NCBI RefSeq assembly: GCF_028389875.1
Contig: NC_084665.1
Location: forward strand, 100,793,435-100,857,434
Reading direction: 5' to 3'
Length of the DNA: 64,000 bases
DNA from: Rhea pennata
Lineage: Eukaryota > Chordata > Aves > Rheiformes > Rheidae
Shown one piece after another: positions 12,291 to 24,729 of this stretch; the stretch's first letter is position 1, and each line of letters starts with the position of its first letter. A program made the translations under genes and the position numbers. The notes under the pieces were generated by a model. The model searched no databases and was not told the DNA's origin. It saw only the letters and a list, made by a program, of their open reading frames with translations.

Positions 12291-12984
12291 CCCTCATATA
12301 TCAGGCTCCAACGTGTTCTTACAGCGTAAGGGAATCCTTTCAGTTTTTCAGTTCTGCTATGCCCCCGTGGCCTTTATCTGCTTTTATTAGAATGAAGTGA
12401 AAGTTGTTGTAATGTTGAATTTAGATGTTAAAGGTGTATCCAGGGTTTGCATGCCTACCTTGCAACACTCAGATTTACTGGGAAATAGAAGAACAGAAAT
12501 TAAGTAGTCTGTAGCCTCCTATTAGCATTGGCCAATGAAGCTTGCATCATGTGACAATGCTGAAGTGATACCATCCTTCTACTCAGATCAGTATCCTATC
12601 TGTGGCTCTATGGATTGAGAAGCAAAGGTTATCTTCAATTCTCCTTCAAAGCTTGAATGGAACTTGAGCTCTACCTTCTTCTGAACAAGTATTTGTAAAA
12701 CTCATTGACAAAATACCTTCCTTCATGTACAAATTTATATGAAAGGATCTGATACACTGCTGTTACTCCGCCACTCAAGTAGAATCAAAATTCCAGCCCT
12801 GCTGATATATGTATCAAGCTGTGATGGATTATCCATTTTTCAGTCTTCTTTCACAAAAATCTAGGAAGTTACATCTAAAACCTATGATAAAAATATTAAG
12901 GAGCACATAGACTTCAAAAAAAAAAAAAAGAAAAAGAAAAAAAGAAACAAAACATTATTTACTTCAATACCAAAATGTTGTCAT

Positions 12985-13011
12985 TTACATTCAATTGTTA
13001 ATTGAATGTAA
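12985..13011. repeat. Perfect 12-bp inverted repeat, 3-nt loop
   Basis: TTACATTCAATT (12985-12996), loop GTT, exact reverse complement at 13000-13011. AT-rich, able to form a hairpin or cruciform. No transposon context seen. Confidence 0.75.
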
Positions 13012-16000
13012 TGAATGCTAATGGTAATACGGTAATATGGTTCCAGTGTGGAATTTGTTTAAGCTTTCTGACAATTTATATTTCTAATTACATTGCCATG
13101 ATCTGCTACTCTAGAAAAATGAGAGGATAAAAAACTTACTTTTATTCTAGTAATCTTTCCCCCCAACAAATACAGTTTTCATATACTTATTTGGGCTTTG
13201 TTATGCTGACACAGGTTACATGTAGTGTTGACAGAGTAAAGGTCATCTACTGTTTGTGTATTTCTATGTTGAGTATTCCCATGTATCCAAGTACTCTGGT
13301 ATCTGGTTTTCTTCAGGTGCACTTTGAATGAGTCCTCACTTGAAGCAGAAATAGAAGCAGGTAACTTGATCTGCTGGTGCTGTCCTTATCTTTTCTTGTC
13401 AGACACTCTTTAACCACTATTACCTCACAAAGATGTTTTCCACTGATAAGTAACTTGTGTTGTTATTGAGATAATTAATTATCAATGCATTGAGGACAGA
13501 ATACATTAGAACAGTATTCATCAAAACTAATAGCATTCATGGAGGTAATCACCAAGAGGAAAACAATGCCAGGCTTGCTTTGGTTTCCTGCATAAATCTG
13601 TATCAATAAAAATCAAATCAGGTTATAATCATTGATGTATGTTTATTACATATTAAGAGTTTTATGTTAAACGAACCTACCTGATCTTTTTAAATACTGC
13701 ATTGGAGACAAGTTAGGTGAGATTTCATCTACTTGGAGATATCAACATTGTAGGCTGCTCCCTTTACTGACTATGGGAACAATTAGGAGAGCTTCTCATC
13801 CAACCTATTTCAGGTATTTATTTTACCACATGATGAATTGCATGAATGAAGTGCAAACTTCTTTCCTCTTGAGTATAAAGGAAGCCTTTACTGACTTGTG
13901 AAAGTCTGTATTTGTTTAGATGAGTCAGTCCCTCTCAGTTATTCAAATAAACATAATTTCAGTCTGGTTTTAAGATTTGAATTAAATTTGTAAATTATAA
14001 TTACTCTTTCTATTACAGTGGTAACAATCCTAGCAGATATGCACAAACACATGTTGTCTCAAATACTGCTGTAGGATTTCCTGTGTAACACCTCCTCCAT
14101 AATTACAGAAAATGCTTATTTAATGATACAGCAAAACCCCCAACAACTCTAAAATATTGTCTTGAACACTACCTCTCAGTAAGTATTTAAATTATGTTAT
14201 GTGCATTTAAGGAAAAAAAAAACTTGTAAAAACAGTATTCATGTTGCATGGTCAAGTATTCACAAGTTTAGAAATGACACAGGTTAAGGCTGAAACCTTA
14301 GTCTGGCCCTCTCAAATATAAATACCTAATTTCACATTTATTTCACTTGCAAGGATAAACAATGCTTATATGCATGAACAGCTGTTAGTATTTTTATTAG
14401 AAGAGTCAAAGAAGATCTAAATCTAACTTTGAATTTGTACTTAATGCAGAATTACACATTTTCCTACTGGTTCTTCTATTGTAAACACTATGGATCCAGT
14501 TACTTCAGAAGCATTACTTACCTCCACAAATACATGTGTTAGGTGATGATGGGAATTAATGGAGTTTTATGCATGCAGAACTGAGGATAAAGGAGATTAA
14601 CAATGAGTAATATTAACTAATTTTGAGTGATCAGCTTGAAATGTTTTTGGAAAATTGAGAAATATGAGGAATATGAAAATATAATACATAATGCCTTATA
14701 CATTTAAGCAACTTTTCTAACTTCAGCTGAAACTGATTACTCAGCACCTCTGAGAATCAGATTCAATAGAATCATATTTAACATTAACTGTGTATCTGAA
14801 TTTGGATACCCACTTATAGACTGTCTGGGTTGACTATCTTTCTCCAGGATCATTTAGGAAGTATGCGACAATAATATAAAGAACTCACCACTTTTCTGCT
14901 GCCATTTTCTCCCTTTGTTTCCTATATAGTTCAACTTACGCTACAAACACACTAAGGAATTCTATAAACAATGGTATCTTTTACCAACCATACTTACCCA
15001 GGCCACGTAGCCCACAATAGGAAACAGCATCTAGTAGAAGCAGGGTCTATGAATGTGCTACCATGTAATTAAATCCTGTAACAACATATCCACAGCAAGG
15101 GAGAACAATGCAGTTATATACATATTCGAGCATCTACAATCAGATACGATAGTAGTGAGCCTGCCTTCCATATGAGGCTTTATTCTTAAGTTAAGATGCA
15201 ATACTTCCATGTGAATGTTTTTCCATTTCTATTTGTAAAGTTCTACGTAACTTGTATGAATATATCTAGCTCCCATTACATACTTCCCTCCGCTTTTATC
15301 TTCATTTCGCGTACGCTCAGCATTTTAGCCCCTAATAATCTAAGTAGTTAAAAGGAGAAAAAATATTTTTCCATTCCCTAGCAATTCATGTGTTAACAGT
15401 TCAGAAGTTCATTTAATCTTTGCTTTAAAAACACACTCATTACATAAAATTTTTCTTCTTGAGAAGTATCTCAATTTATTAAATTTGACTAAAGTCATGC
15501 CAAATCTTGTATCTAGACAAGTTCCAAGGACCAAAACACTATCACTAATGTATCACACCACTTAAAACACCTGAATTCAGCTCTCCCTACCTATATAACT
15601 CTTGTTGAGACACAGCAAGAACTAACATTTGTAAGTATAGAAATTGCACAAAATATTTCAAGTAAGTAAAACCCCCACAGGCATTTTTTTTTTAATTGAT
15701 TCCACCTTGTTCAATAAATGATCAAATTAATTTTGTTACCTTGATTTGAAATCAAGTTTGAATCTTTTTACAAAACTTTCATCAGTCTGGACTGCTGGAT
15801 TACAGCACTTTCATAGGGTTTTTCTTTGCAATTGTTCCCAAAGTCTAGTCTAGTCTGTCTTGACAATAGAAACATGTATGACTCTGGTCTTCATTCCAAA
15901 ATAAAAGGTCAGCCAAATGAACATAACATAATGTACATATAGGAGTACTGAACCAAATGACTTAGTTGTAAAAACTGACGGGGGTGCATTCTACAAGTTA

Positions 16001-16156
16001 TTATCCCAACATAACCAGTTACGTAAAAAGTTTTTGAAGACCATTGAAGTAGTATATTTACTTAGGGAAAGTATGATTTTAAATATAAAAGGAAAGGGGT
16101 GTGCATGTATGTATGTTATTTTTGCCCTAACAAATACTAGTTGAGAAGTATTTATA

Positions 16157-16226
16157 CAAATACACACACACACACACATTTTTATATATATATATATATA
16201 TATACATACACACACACACACACACT
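16157..16226. repeat. Compound microsatellite (AC)n-(AT)n-(AC)n
   Basis: Alternating purine-pyrimidine tract: an AC block, a short T-rich spacer, about ten AT units, then another AC block. It is likely polymorphic. An apparent Tyr/Ile/Cys/Val repeat open frame across it is an artefact. Confidence 0.9.
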
Positions 16227-17429
16227 TCTATACCATACTATTATATAAAGAGGCTGCCTGAGAAGGTACTTGAGAGGGCTAATGATACTGTGAAGGCAAG
16301 ACACTAGAACAGATGAATAGCAATGAAGTGACATCCACTAAAAAAAAAAAATGAATATTCTACTCATTGAATGCAAGTTTAACATTATCTTTTTTTAGGA
16401 AGCATAATAACCTCAGTTTTATTGCACGAGTTTTCCTTCAGTTAATTTTTGGCAGGAAATTGAGTCTGACAAAACACAACAGAAGGATGAAAGAACACAT
16501 TAGCTTTTATATAAATCAGAAGATATGCTCTAATATAATTCACATCTTCCTGTGAAACTTGATCCTAAGCATCTGATTCCCAGTTCCAGAGCAGCTCAAT
16601 CACTTTGGCAGAATGAAAAAAAGCCTCATAACTTATAAGGCTGATGATTAGTACGGTAAAGATACAACCAACCACAGCTAAACAGATGCAAAATATCTCC
16701 AAATAACCAGAAATCTAAAAGAACAGGGAAGCAAAAGTAGCAGACTTCAAGATTTTATCTCACCCTGCAAGTTTACTAAATTAAGTGACAGTCTTGAAGA
16801 TACAATTAGCATCAAGATAGTATTTCTCTAATCAAAATACCCTTAGACTGAGTTTAACCTCTATTTACCTACTAAATGAGAACAGGTAGGTTATTCATGT
16901 GCCACTCTGCATAACTCACGACTAAGCTAAACAATATGCAGTTTCAGAGCACGTTGAAATTCTGTGTGATGAAGATGCCTAACGAAACTAATGCCTTTCT
17001 GAAAGTGATCCTTCACTGAAGCTTCTTTTGTATGTAGCATCCTACTTGACCTTTTAAAAATGCAAGATGTTTAATCAGAACTTTTACTCCTACTTATGCC
17101 CAGGGTAACGATCACTAATTATATGAGCAGCCCAGCTAGTTACCAAATAAAATTTTTCAGTTCCCATCAAGCTGTCACCACTCTTTGAAAACTCAAGTTC
17201 GCACAGGTTTCAGGTCAAGTTATTTTTGGGATAGAATCTATTCGGGCGTAGCTTCAGTCTTGACAATGAAGCATTGTCTCATGCTATTCTTTATAAAATT
17301 CTAACACTATTTATACAACTTATTCTCCAAGTTTTACCAATGTGCATACTTTTCTGTATTTGCTGCACAGGTAGCTTCAAGAGCACAGACAAAATTAGTA
17401 AACTATCATAGTTGGAAGTAATCTTCATA

Positions 17430-18959
17430 AAGAAATACTGTATTTTCTACTATTTATTTTTGTCCACATTTATTTATGAGTAAAACAAACAGCAAACATT
17501 ACAGCAAGGGGAACACTCAGACCCAGATTAAAAAAAAAGAAAAGAAAAAAAAAAAAGCCTGGATAGATCCTGAATTTAGGCACATTAAGATGGCTGACAA
17601 AATACACAGAAGAAGTGAAAGCCATGAAAAGTGTTTCAGCAAACTTTGTAAGTGCATTTCAGTATTTATTTAGATGTTTAAGCTCTCGCACTAGATTTTA
17701 CAAGCTGGTGAACACTGGCAAAATTATTTCTCCCACAGAACTATAACCACACATTCCCAAGACAGTATAAATATATGGTTGAACTAACATTAATACACAT
17801 CACCATTTTATCAATTACATAATAAAACAAATTATCAAGTATCCAAATATTAAGTTACGCAGCTTGAAAGGCATACAAAATATTACAGAGGTCTGCCCAA
17901 GTCATAGCAGAAACTCAAGGAGGAAAAACAAAAGAAAAAAAAAATCACACTTTCAACAAAGCAATAGTTGGTAAACAACTTTCAATAGGTACAGTAAAAG
18001 AAACTACAAGATTTTTCAGAAATTTTCTGATTAAGAATTTTTAGCTACAATAACAAAGCATTTCTACATTTTAAAAAAATATTTACTAAAGTAAAGGGCA
18101 TATTCTATACTTCCTGCACAAGACAAAGGCAACATTTTACTAGAAATATTAAATAGCCCCTCCCAACCTTTTCAGGCCCTCTGTTAAGTTGCACATGAAG
18201 TGCCAACATTAATTTTACTGTAAGGCTTTTTGTCTGGAGACATTAAAGACTTGTGTGCTTCTGTACAATGTAAAAACATTTTCTACATGAATAACCGGAG
18301 TAATGATTTGTAAAATGGAGAGGTTCAGATAACAGAAAGATACAAACACTGGGGAAAAAAAGTTGCTGTAATTCATAGTATTTAAGAAAAAACAAAAACC
18401 AAAGACTGTGCAAATCCTGGTAACTCTAGTGCGATTGTGGGAGACAAAACATATAGTGAGCAGGCAAGACTATCTCTTAGAGGCCATATTCTTCAATATT
18501 GAAATGACTGTTAAAAAAATAGTACGGTCCAGATAAGCTGGTAGTTCTTAAGTCATCAGAACTATGCTTGTTTACAAGGAAAAAAACACACAGATTATAT
18601 GCTGGGTATTTTGGCACCTAATCTCTCTACAGATTGATCTATTTTAGTACCCCAATTTTTAGTAGTTGAAAGTAGATGGAAAGACTCAACAGCATGATTA
18701 AGATATTTGAACTGGTAAATTACGAACAAGGAGACTGTTCAGAAACAGGGTACAAGAAAAAACATTTACTGGTTCTCCAAACAGACAGATATTTATCTTA
18801 ACATACAAGTTGCATTTCTACCAAGCTTTTAGCCTATTGAATACCCTTAAGGAAGCTTCCTTTACTACTTAAAAATCAGACCCATGTCTTTGGCATGCAG
18901 TCTGCTTAATTCTAGTTTCCATTCTTTAATACCAAAGAAGCAGTATAGGCTGTTGGGCT
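17430..18959 (-). other. PTP4A1: PTP4A1 3' UTR (approximate extent)
   Basis: The sequence follows the PTP4A1 stop codon (18962-18960) on the minus strand. Its end is placed just past a pair of AATAAA signals (17474-17469 and 17458-17453), which are followed by T-rich and GT-rich sequence. An earlier AATAAA is at 17670-17665 and could give a shorter form. The region is AT-rich with no open frame of note, as expected of a UTR. The exact cleavage site is not visible. Confidence 0.5.
17453..17474 (-). terminator. PTP4A1: Tandem polyadenylation signals for PTP4A1
   Basis: Two AATAAA hexamers on the minus strand 16 nt apart (17474-17469, 17458-17453), about 1.5 kb after the stop codon. A T/GT-rich stretch lies about 60-90 nt further on. 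They are the densest polyadenylation cluster downstream of the gene. Usage is inferred. Confidence 0.45.
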
Positions 18960-19077
18960 TTACTGTATGCAACAATTATTTCGGTGACCATTGGAATCTT
19001 TAAAACGTAGACGCATCTTGGGGCGGTATTTCTCCAAGTACAGAAGTTGCTTGCTGTTAAAGGCTCCACGCCGCTTC
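18960..19077 (-). CDS. PTP4A1: PTP4A1 exon 6, coding part
   Basis: The acceptor is TTCATTCAG immediately before 19077. The exon completes the split Gln codon (CA|G) and encodes [10 protein letters not shown] through the CAAX box CCIQ, then TAA at 18962-18960. It carries the polybasic region and prenylation signal needed for membrane targeting. Confidence 0.97.
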
Positions 19078-22000
19078 CTGAATGAAGGGAAAATATTTTA
19101 AACGGAATATTCATCTACCGCATAGTGAAATAATGAACACTTTGTGGATTTTTTTTTTTTAATCAAGGTTGTAGCTAAAACAGGGCTAATAAATTTAATT
19201 TAAGTTTTAAGTAAAAGTTTTATGTGCCAGGGAAAAGGTAGTAGCTTACTTTCATAAATACCTCCTTGAACTACATACTTAAAGGAGTACATGGCAATTT
19301 AGATTGTTTTATCATCTCGTATGTGCAAGCCAAGAAATTACATTTGCTATTTAGAAGGAACTGCAAAAGGAAACTGTAGAGTAGATTTGAGAAAATCTTT
19401 TCCTTAAAATAGCTTGAGTTATTCAATCCCTTAAATAATCATTAAGAAAGTACATAAATACTACAACTCTCAAGAAAGAATTTATCAGAAGTTGAGCTTC
19501 TTTTTGGTTTTACTCAAACCATGAGCCTGTGAAAGATGGGAAAATTTTTGCTGAGTTTTTGGAATATGTAACAGGCTGGTGTATACATAGTGAGAAGTAG
19601 GAAGCCTGATACATACAAGCAGAATTTAATTCCTTAAAGGCTTGGTAATTATGCAATATATATATATATATTTTAATATAGTCTGTGTGAACTGCAATTT
19701 ATTTAAAGTATAGTTGAAACCTGCAAGTTTCAGGCATTAAGGCTGAATTTTTAGTCTAATCCTGCTTGCAAATGTTTACCAGAAAAATCTGAGGGAAGAT
19801 TTTCCAGGTTTACTACCAGAAAAGGTCAGTAGAAACAGTCTGGCATAGTATGAGCTAATAAACAGGAAAGGATTCACAAATGTGAATCAGTAAATTAGTT
19901 TAGCTAGCTAATAGGCAGAATTTAACTTTCAAAGGTGTTTGTCGCTCATATATGCATGTGGTTATGAAAGAAGATCCTGCAAATCTAACTAAAAGTTTGA
20001 TTTTTATTGAACTTGTTCAGATAATTACCTATTGAGTTTTCACAGAAACAGGGAGTACCTGTCCCATAGGCCAAATCCTAAAACACTGACTGTACACAGT
20101 ATATGTACTAAAAGTTTAGATACACAAGATGTACTAAATCTCCTATAAAAGGATAAAAAACAAGCTCAGCATTCAGAACTCCTACTAGTGGCCAAGTACA
20201 TGTCAAGGTGTTACATCTTGGGAATAACTTGATGTTAGCTTCCAACTTACTGCCTTATGAACTGCACTGCATCTTCATACTTCATTCCACATTCTATCAG
20301 TGCAAGGGCAACTAGGACTGGAGCCCTGGTGAAAAAGAAAATAGCTTCAGTTTATCATTTGCCAGTGCATTCTCAGAAACAATCAAAAAAAAAAAAAAAA
20401 GTAACAAGAACTTTTCTCAGTTGTCTTTTCTATCCTCCTCTCTGTCTCACCTTCTTCCCTAGGGGAGAGGCATCAAAAAAGAGATAAAAGGCTTTTCTAC
20501 ATGAATTAAGTCCTTATGCTAGTGTTTTCACAGCTACTCCCCTCGCTTAAAAGGTTTAAGGAAATTGACCTGATAAAGGCTGACCAGAGCTAATGTTCAG
20601 CTGATTTTAGGTATATGCAAGAACAACAGAAACAGAATCCCTTTTCTTCCTCCAAGAAGGACTTGGAATCCTCGTGGACAACAAGTTGACCATGAGCAAT
20701 GTCCCCCTGTAGCAAAAGTGGCCAATGCTCTGCTGGGCTACAACAGGAAGAGTGTTGCCAGCAGGTCGAGGGAGGTGATTCTCTTCCTCTTCTGAAGCCC
20801 TGCTGAGGCCACATCTGGAATACTGTGTCAAATTCTGGGCTCCCCAGTGCAAGAGAGACATGGAGCTACCGGAGAGAGTCCAGCGTAGGGCTATGAAGAT
20901 GATCAGGGGACTGGAGCATCTCTCTCATGGGGAAAGGCTGCGAGAACTGGCCTCTTAGCCCCGAAAAGAGAAGACTGAGAGGGGATCTTAAAAATGTCCA
21001 CAAATATCTGAAGAGAGGGTGTCAAGAGGATGGGACCAGATTCTTCAGTGGTGCCCAGCAACAGGCTGAGATGCAACGGGTACAACCTGAAACATAGGAA
21101 CATCCATCTGAACATAAGGAAAGCTTTTCTCCTCCGAGGGTGACTGAGCCCTGGAACAGGTTGCCCAGAGAGGGGTTGTAGAATCTCCATCCTTGGAGAT
21201 ATTTGCACATGGGTTTCTATTCCCACAGACAAGGCCCTCATTAGAAATAAAAAGCAGAAATCAGAAGAGAGTTCAGCTCCAAAAAACTAGTGTGTCCTCA
21301 AAACCAATGTCACAAGTCATTATAATAGATGCAGTTTCCTCTCCAAAGTGGATTAAGGTACATCCTTGCTTGTCATAGCATTCTTCAGCTGACAAAACAC
21401 TGATACTTAGCTTGAAACTGACAAAATTCAAATAGGTTAGTACAATTTGTGGCAAAAACAAAATAAAACCCCACTACATTCCAGCAAAAGTCTTGTGCAT
21501 CTAGTAACAAGTTTAATAAAATAGTTCTATATGTTCAGGGATGAAGACAAGACTTACATGAAAAAAGCTAAGTACTTTGTTCTTTTCAACTACTTGAGTG
21601 CCAAGTTTTGAGAATAACAGACAGATGCCACTGCATTCTGCTGTTCAATACTCTCCTAAGCAGCAGAAAGAAAAGAACTTGTTTTGGTGTCATTCACTAT
21701 TACAGTCAACTCTGTTGTGTGTGAAGCCATAATATAAATGGTGAATAAGCCAAGCTTACAGACAGCAACAACAGACCAGACACCTTCATTTTATGTTGGA
21801 AATGATGAAACCTGTTACTGAAACATTGTGACTACTCTTTGGACAGTTTCTGGGTATTCTAGAACTGCAACAAAAAAAAAAAAAAAAAAAAAAAAAACAC
21901 TGTGCCTTCACAAGTTCTGGAATAGTATTCATAACAGCAGTGGACAGGGGTAGCAGTTTTCAGAGGATAATGTTGAGTTATCTATATAAATTTCAAGGCT

Positions 22001-24711
22001 CAGTGCTAGAACTGAGAGACAGGAATAGTGCTTTAGGACTCTAGAAAATTTCTCATTCTCCAAACAGCCAGTGGGTAAAAGTTGCTCCTAATGTGCCAAC
22101 ACACTTCACTTGCTCTTGGATAATAGCAATAATCCCTTTGTTACAAAGGAGTTGGCAATACTGCTGAAATAGGGAGGGAAGAGGAAAAGTAAAGGTGAGA
22201 GTCACTTAAAAAACACTAATGACTAAAAACAATGGGACTGTCACCAACATTCTTGGTATTAGGAATATATTTCCATACTTCATTCAGTAAGTTTTTATTT
22301 GACAAGTGTGACTGACTGTCAGAGTAAAAACAGATTATGCTATTCCTGTCAGCTGATCAACTTCTAAATGGGAGGGCATTCCCATTTAGAAGACTTGTGA
22401 CTGCTATACATTTCCCCCAGATAAACTTTCATACTAAACCTTAACAAGTCTGACCAGGGGTGCTGATTTGACAGACCTTAAAACTTCACCCACCTTCCAA
22501 GACCAGCAACACAGTGTACAGCAATACAACAACCAGGTTCTTCACGAAATTTAACTTTAAGAAGGTTTAGCCAATCATCAACAATCTGGTTAGATGGTGG
22601 AGCACCGTCATCAAAGGGCCAGTCCTGGAATAAAAAGGGTTTTTTTATGACATTTACATGCCTAAATAGACAGAACTCTTACTATTGTGTGCATACATTT
22701 AGTAGTATTTGGGATACATTACTTTCATCCACTTTTCATTGAGCAGATGCTCTTGCTCAATTTCTGACAGAAAAAAAAAAGAAAGCAAAAGCTGTACAGA
22801 CCTACTTACCAGGTACTGGAATGTACTTACAGAATTAAGAAAGTGAAATTCTTAAGGTAGTGTCTAGGGGATTACTTTTTACTCTGCTTCTACACAGCTT
22901 ACCAAAACCTGAATGCCTTCTTTTTCCACCGGAGCAGTGTCGTAAGTGGCCTCACACACTCTTACCACTGTGGTAACGCCATACTTCTTAAGTTCCTAAG
23001 AAGCAAAAACAAATGATTTATAGTAAACTGACTACATGCACCATTCAATTTTCTCAACAGGTTAGCTTATTAAGTGACTCCAAAAGTTTCAGAGATACTC
23101 ACACAAATGCTTTTCACCTTGTGAAGAATACAAAAGATTAAATACCAGCACACTACTGTGTGTGCTAATATCGGATACCTTTAAGTTCTTTTTCACACAT
23201 ATCTGAAGATTATTTTTCTTTTTAATTTTGGCAATATAAAGCTAGTAAAGTCCCAGACTTGAGCAAATACCGCCTGTTTTGGATCGGACTTCAACAGATA
23301 CTTTTAAGTACTGATGAATTAAGTCTATTTTCAATAGTTCTTTTCTCTTTTTCTCTTAGGAATGGTTGAGTGTCCCACAAAGCTATACACTTCACTAAAG
23401 GCATTCTGAGTGTGGCTGAAGTTTTCCCCTTCTCTCACTCTCCTTACAACCACAGATTTGTTACTAACACTTCTTACTGCTTAGTATTAGGAGTACAGGA
23501 CAATCAAGGATTTTAGTTTCTGGGTCTTCACAATCAGAGGACAAGAAGTTTAGCTTTCCATTTCGCTATTAAGCTTCATTTATGAAAAAGCAGGGCAATC
23601 GCTCTTCAATCTCCCTGGAATGACTTATCATTCACACTTTTAACTATTAAAGTAATGACTGAATTTTAACCTGGGCATACTTTATTCAGCTGCAAGTATA
23701 AAACCAAGTGAGGTTAACTCAACATGCTTCTTGTAAATTAGCCTACACTGAATGCACATATAATACAGAAGTATAATAATATTATCACTTGAAATCTAGT
23801 GGGTGAGAGACTGCATTGCAAAGTCAAAACCTAGCAGACCCCAGTCTTTCATAAGAGACTAATATTGATGTGCATACACACACCTTCAAGTGTACTTGTT
23901 ACCTCAAACACACTAGATGCAAGGTTTAGATAGGAAATTCAGATAGAGAAACATATGCCAATCAACATGACTTCAGTCAGAAAATGTGATTTCAGCATAT
24001 ACTGAAATACTTGAAAAAACTTTAGCAAAGCTAGCTCTAGATGCAGAGTCAAATTTCAGTCCAGTAGATACTTTGACACTCTTAACAGATTCTCTTAAGC
24101 TACACTAGAACCATATTCTGTTAATAAAAAAAGGATATAGACAGTGAACAAACACTGCAATCCTATTTTTACTGCTAAGGTTGTGGTCTACAATGCACAC
24201 TGAATTATTCCTTTTTAATCACTACTCCAATAGTGACAATGAAATGTTACACTGCTTTAGATGAATCTAAACTTCTTACTACTAATAGATCTTAGTATTG
24301 TTCTACATATTGCTAAACTCTGCCAGATTCCTCCTTCAGTCCTAAAATTGTTTACTGGCAACAATGTTATTATTTCTGTACTTCACTTTGAAATATATGT
24401 GTTGATAAAGGCCAAAGTCTATCTAAATAGATTTTTTGATAGCTCTTTATAGCCTGGCATGACCATTTGAAAAGTCAATACATAAGCAGTCGCAGTAGCT
24501 CTTCATACAGGGTTGAGAGTTGCATCAATTAATAAAGAAAATTGTTAATAAAATGCATTGTTCAGGAATAGAAAATATGTCAATAAGAATTCTGTTCTGA
24601 CCTTACCTCGATAAATTTGTTTAAGGTTGCATTGGTTGGATTGTGTGTGATTAGGAATCTCATGTTCTTGTAGGTGATTTCCACAGGAGCTGGGCGGTTC
24701 ATTCGGGCCAT
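18960..24711 (-). CDS. PTP4A1: PTP4A1 / PRL-1, protein tyrosine phosphatase type IVA 1
   Basis: Complete 173-residue coding sequence in five coding exons, minus strand: 24711-24607, 22995-22903, 22624-22494, 20325-20251, 19077-18960. All introns are GT-AG and the codon sum is exact. It begins [11 protein letters not shown]. Catalytic features are the general-acid loop WPFDD (Asp72), the signature loop HCVAGLGR with nucleophile Cys104 and Arg110, and Cys49, the redox partner of Cys104 known in this family. A basic KRRG stretch precedes the C-terminus, and the CAAX box CCIQ (170-173) directs farnesylation and membrane attachment. The N-terminal MAR extension and the [15 protein letters not shown] tail mark PTP4A1 and exclude PTP4A2 and PTP4A3. 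PRLs are small phosphatases of the plasma membrane and endosomes that bind CNNM magnesium transporters and promote growth. Expression is probably controlled through a uORF-rich leader (see below). Nothing suggests a pseudogene. Confidence 0.98.
20251..20325 (-). CDS. PTP4A1: PTP4A1 exon 5
   Basis: 75 nt. The acceptor TTTTTCACCAG lies just above 20325 and the donor is GTAAGT at 20250. It completes Arg110 of the signature loop (AG|G) and encodes [20 protein letters not shown], the helix behind the active site, ending in split Gln (CA|G). Confidence 0.97.
20650..21210 (+). mobile_element. CR1 LINE fragment, truncated at both ends
   Basis: Plus-strand piece of CR1, lying in intron 4 antisense to PTP4A1. 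Recognisable blocks are 'cttggaatcctcgtggac', 'gaggccacatctggaatact', 'gagagagtccagcgtagggctatgaagatg' and 'gaacaggttgcccagaga', that is, the C-terminal end of the RT ORF and part of the 3' UTR. It stops about 21210 at 'cttggagatat' without the usual final CR1 tail. Several stops and frameshifts show it is inactive. Confidence 0.9.
21872..21897. repeat. Homopolymer A26
   Basis: Run of 26 A in PTP4A1 intron 4 (a U26 run in the pre-mRNA). No retrotransposon body adjoins it. Confidence 0.9.
22361..22392. repeat. Perfect 13-bp inverted repeat, 6-nt loop
   Basis: CTTCTAAATGGGA (22361-22373), loop GGGCAT, exact reverse complement at 22380-22392. In PTP4A1 pre-mRNA it would form a stable hairpin about 100 nt downstream of the exon 4 donor. 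There is no sign of a MITE or target-site duplication. Confidence 0.85.
22494..22624 (-). CDS. PTP4A1: PTP4A1 exon 4 (catalytic)
   Basis: 131 nt. The acceptor is TTTTTATTCCAG and the donor GTGGGTG. It encodes the WPFDD acid loop (Asp72) through the P-loop HCVAGLG with Cys104, ending in the first two bases of Arg110. It reads NLLKVKF where human PTP4A1 has SLVKIKF. Confidence 0.97.
22625..22902 (-). other. PTP4A1 intron 3
   Basis: Short phase-0 intron between the VL and DW codons, with a GTAAGC donor and a TTCCAG acceptor. Nothing else seen. Confidence 0.95.
22903..22995 (-). CDS. PTP4A1: PTP4A1 exon 3
   Basis: 93 nt, 31 codons, phase 0 at both ends: [19 protein letters not shown] followed by [12 protein letters not shown]. 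It contains the regulatory Cys49. Residue 64 is Gln where human PTP4A1 has His (IHVLDW), and residues around 55-57 resemble PTP4A2. Confidence 0.97.
22996..24606 (-). other. PTP4A1 intron 2
   Basis: GT-AG intron, phase 0, after the FIE codons. AT-rich with no repeat family recognised and no alternative exon evident. Confidence 0.9.
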
Positions 24712-24717
24712 ATTAAT

Positions 24718-24729
24718 TTAGTTAAACAT
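24718..24729 (-). other. Minimal uORF (Met-Phe-Asn-stop)
   Basis: ATG at 24729-24727, stop TAA at 24720-24718, in frame with and ending 6 nt before the PTP4A1 start. A ribosome that starts here terminates just upstream of the main ATG and may or may not reach it, so it could damp initiation. Confidence 0.6.

Larger units (their letters stand above)
12291..17429. other. Intergenic region downstream of PTP4A1
   Basis: AT-rich DNA without a recognisable exon. It contains a 12-bp perfect inverted repeat (12985-13011), an (AC)n/(AT)n compound microsatellite (about 16157-16226) and short A-runs. Alternative, longer PTP4A1 3' ends could extend into the upper part, but no signal is stronger than those near 17460. 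Confidence 0.4.
20326..22493 (-). other. PTP4A1 intron 4
   Basis: GT-AG intron splitting the Arg110 codon. It contains an antisense (plus-strand) CR1 fragment (20650-21210), A16 (20385-20400) and A26 (21872-21897) runs, and a perfect 13-bp inverted repeat (22361-22392) about 100 nt from the donor. Confidence 0.9.

Noticed and set aside
15991-16221. 76-codon frame with Cys-Val and Ile-Tyr repeats
   Set aside because: Translation of the AC/AT microsatellite.
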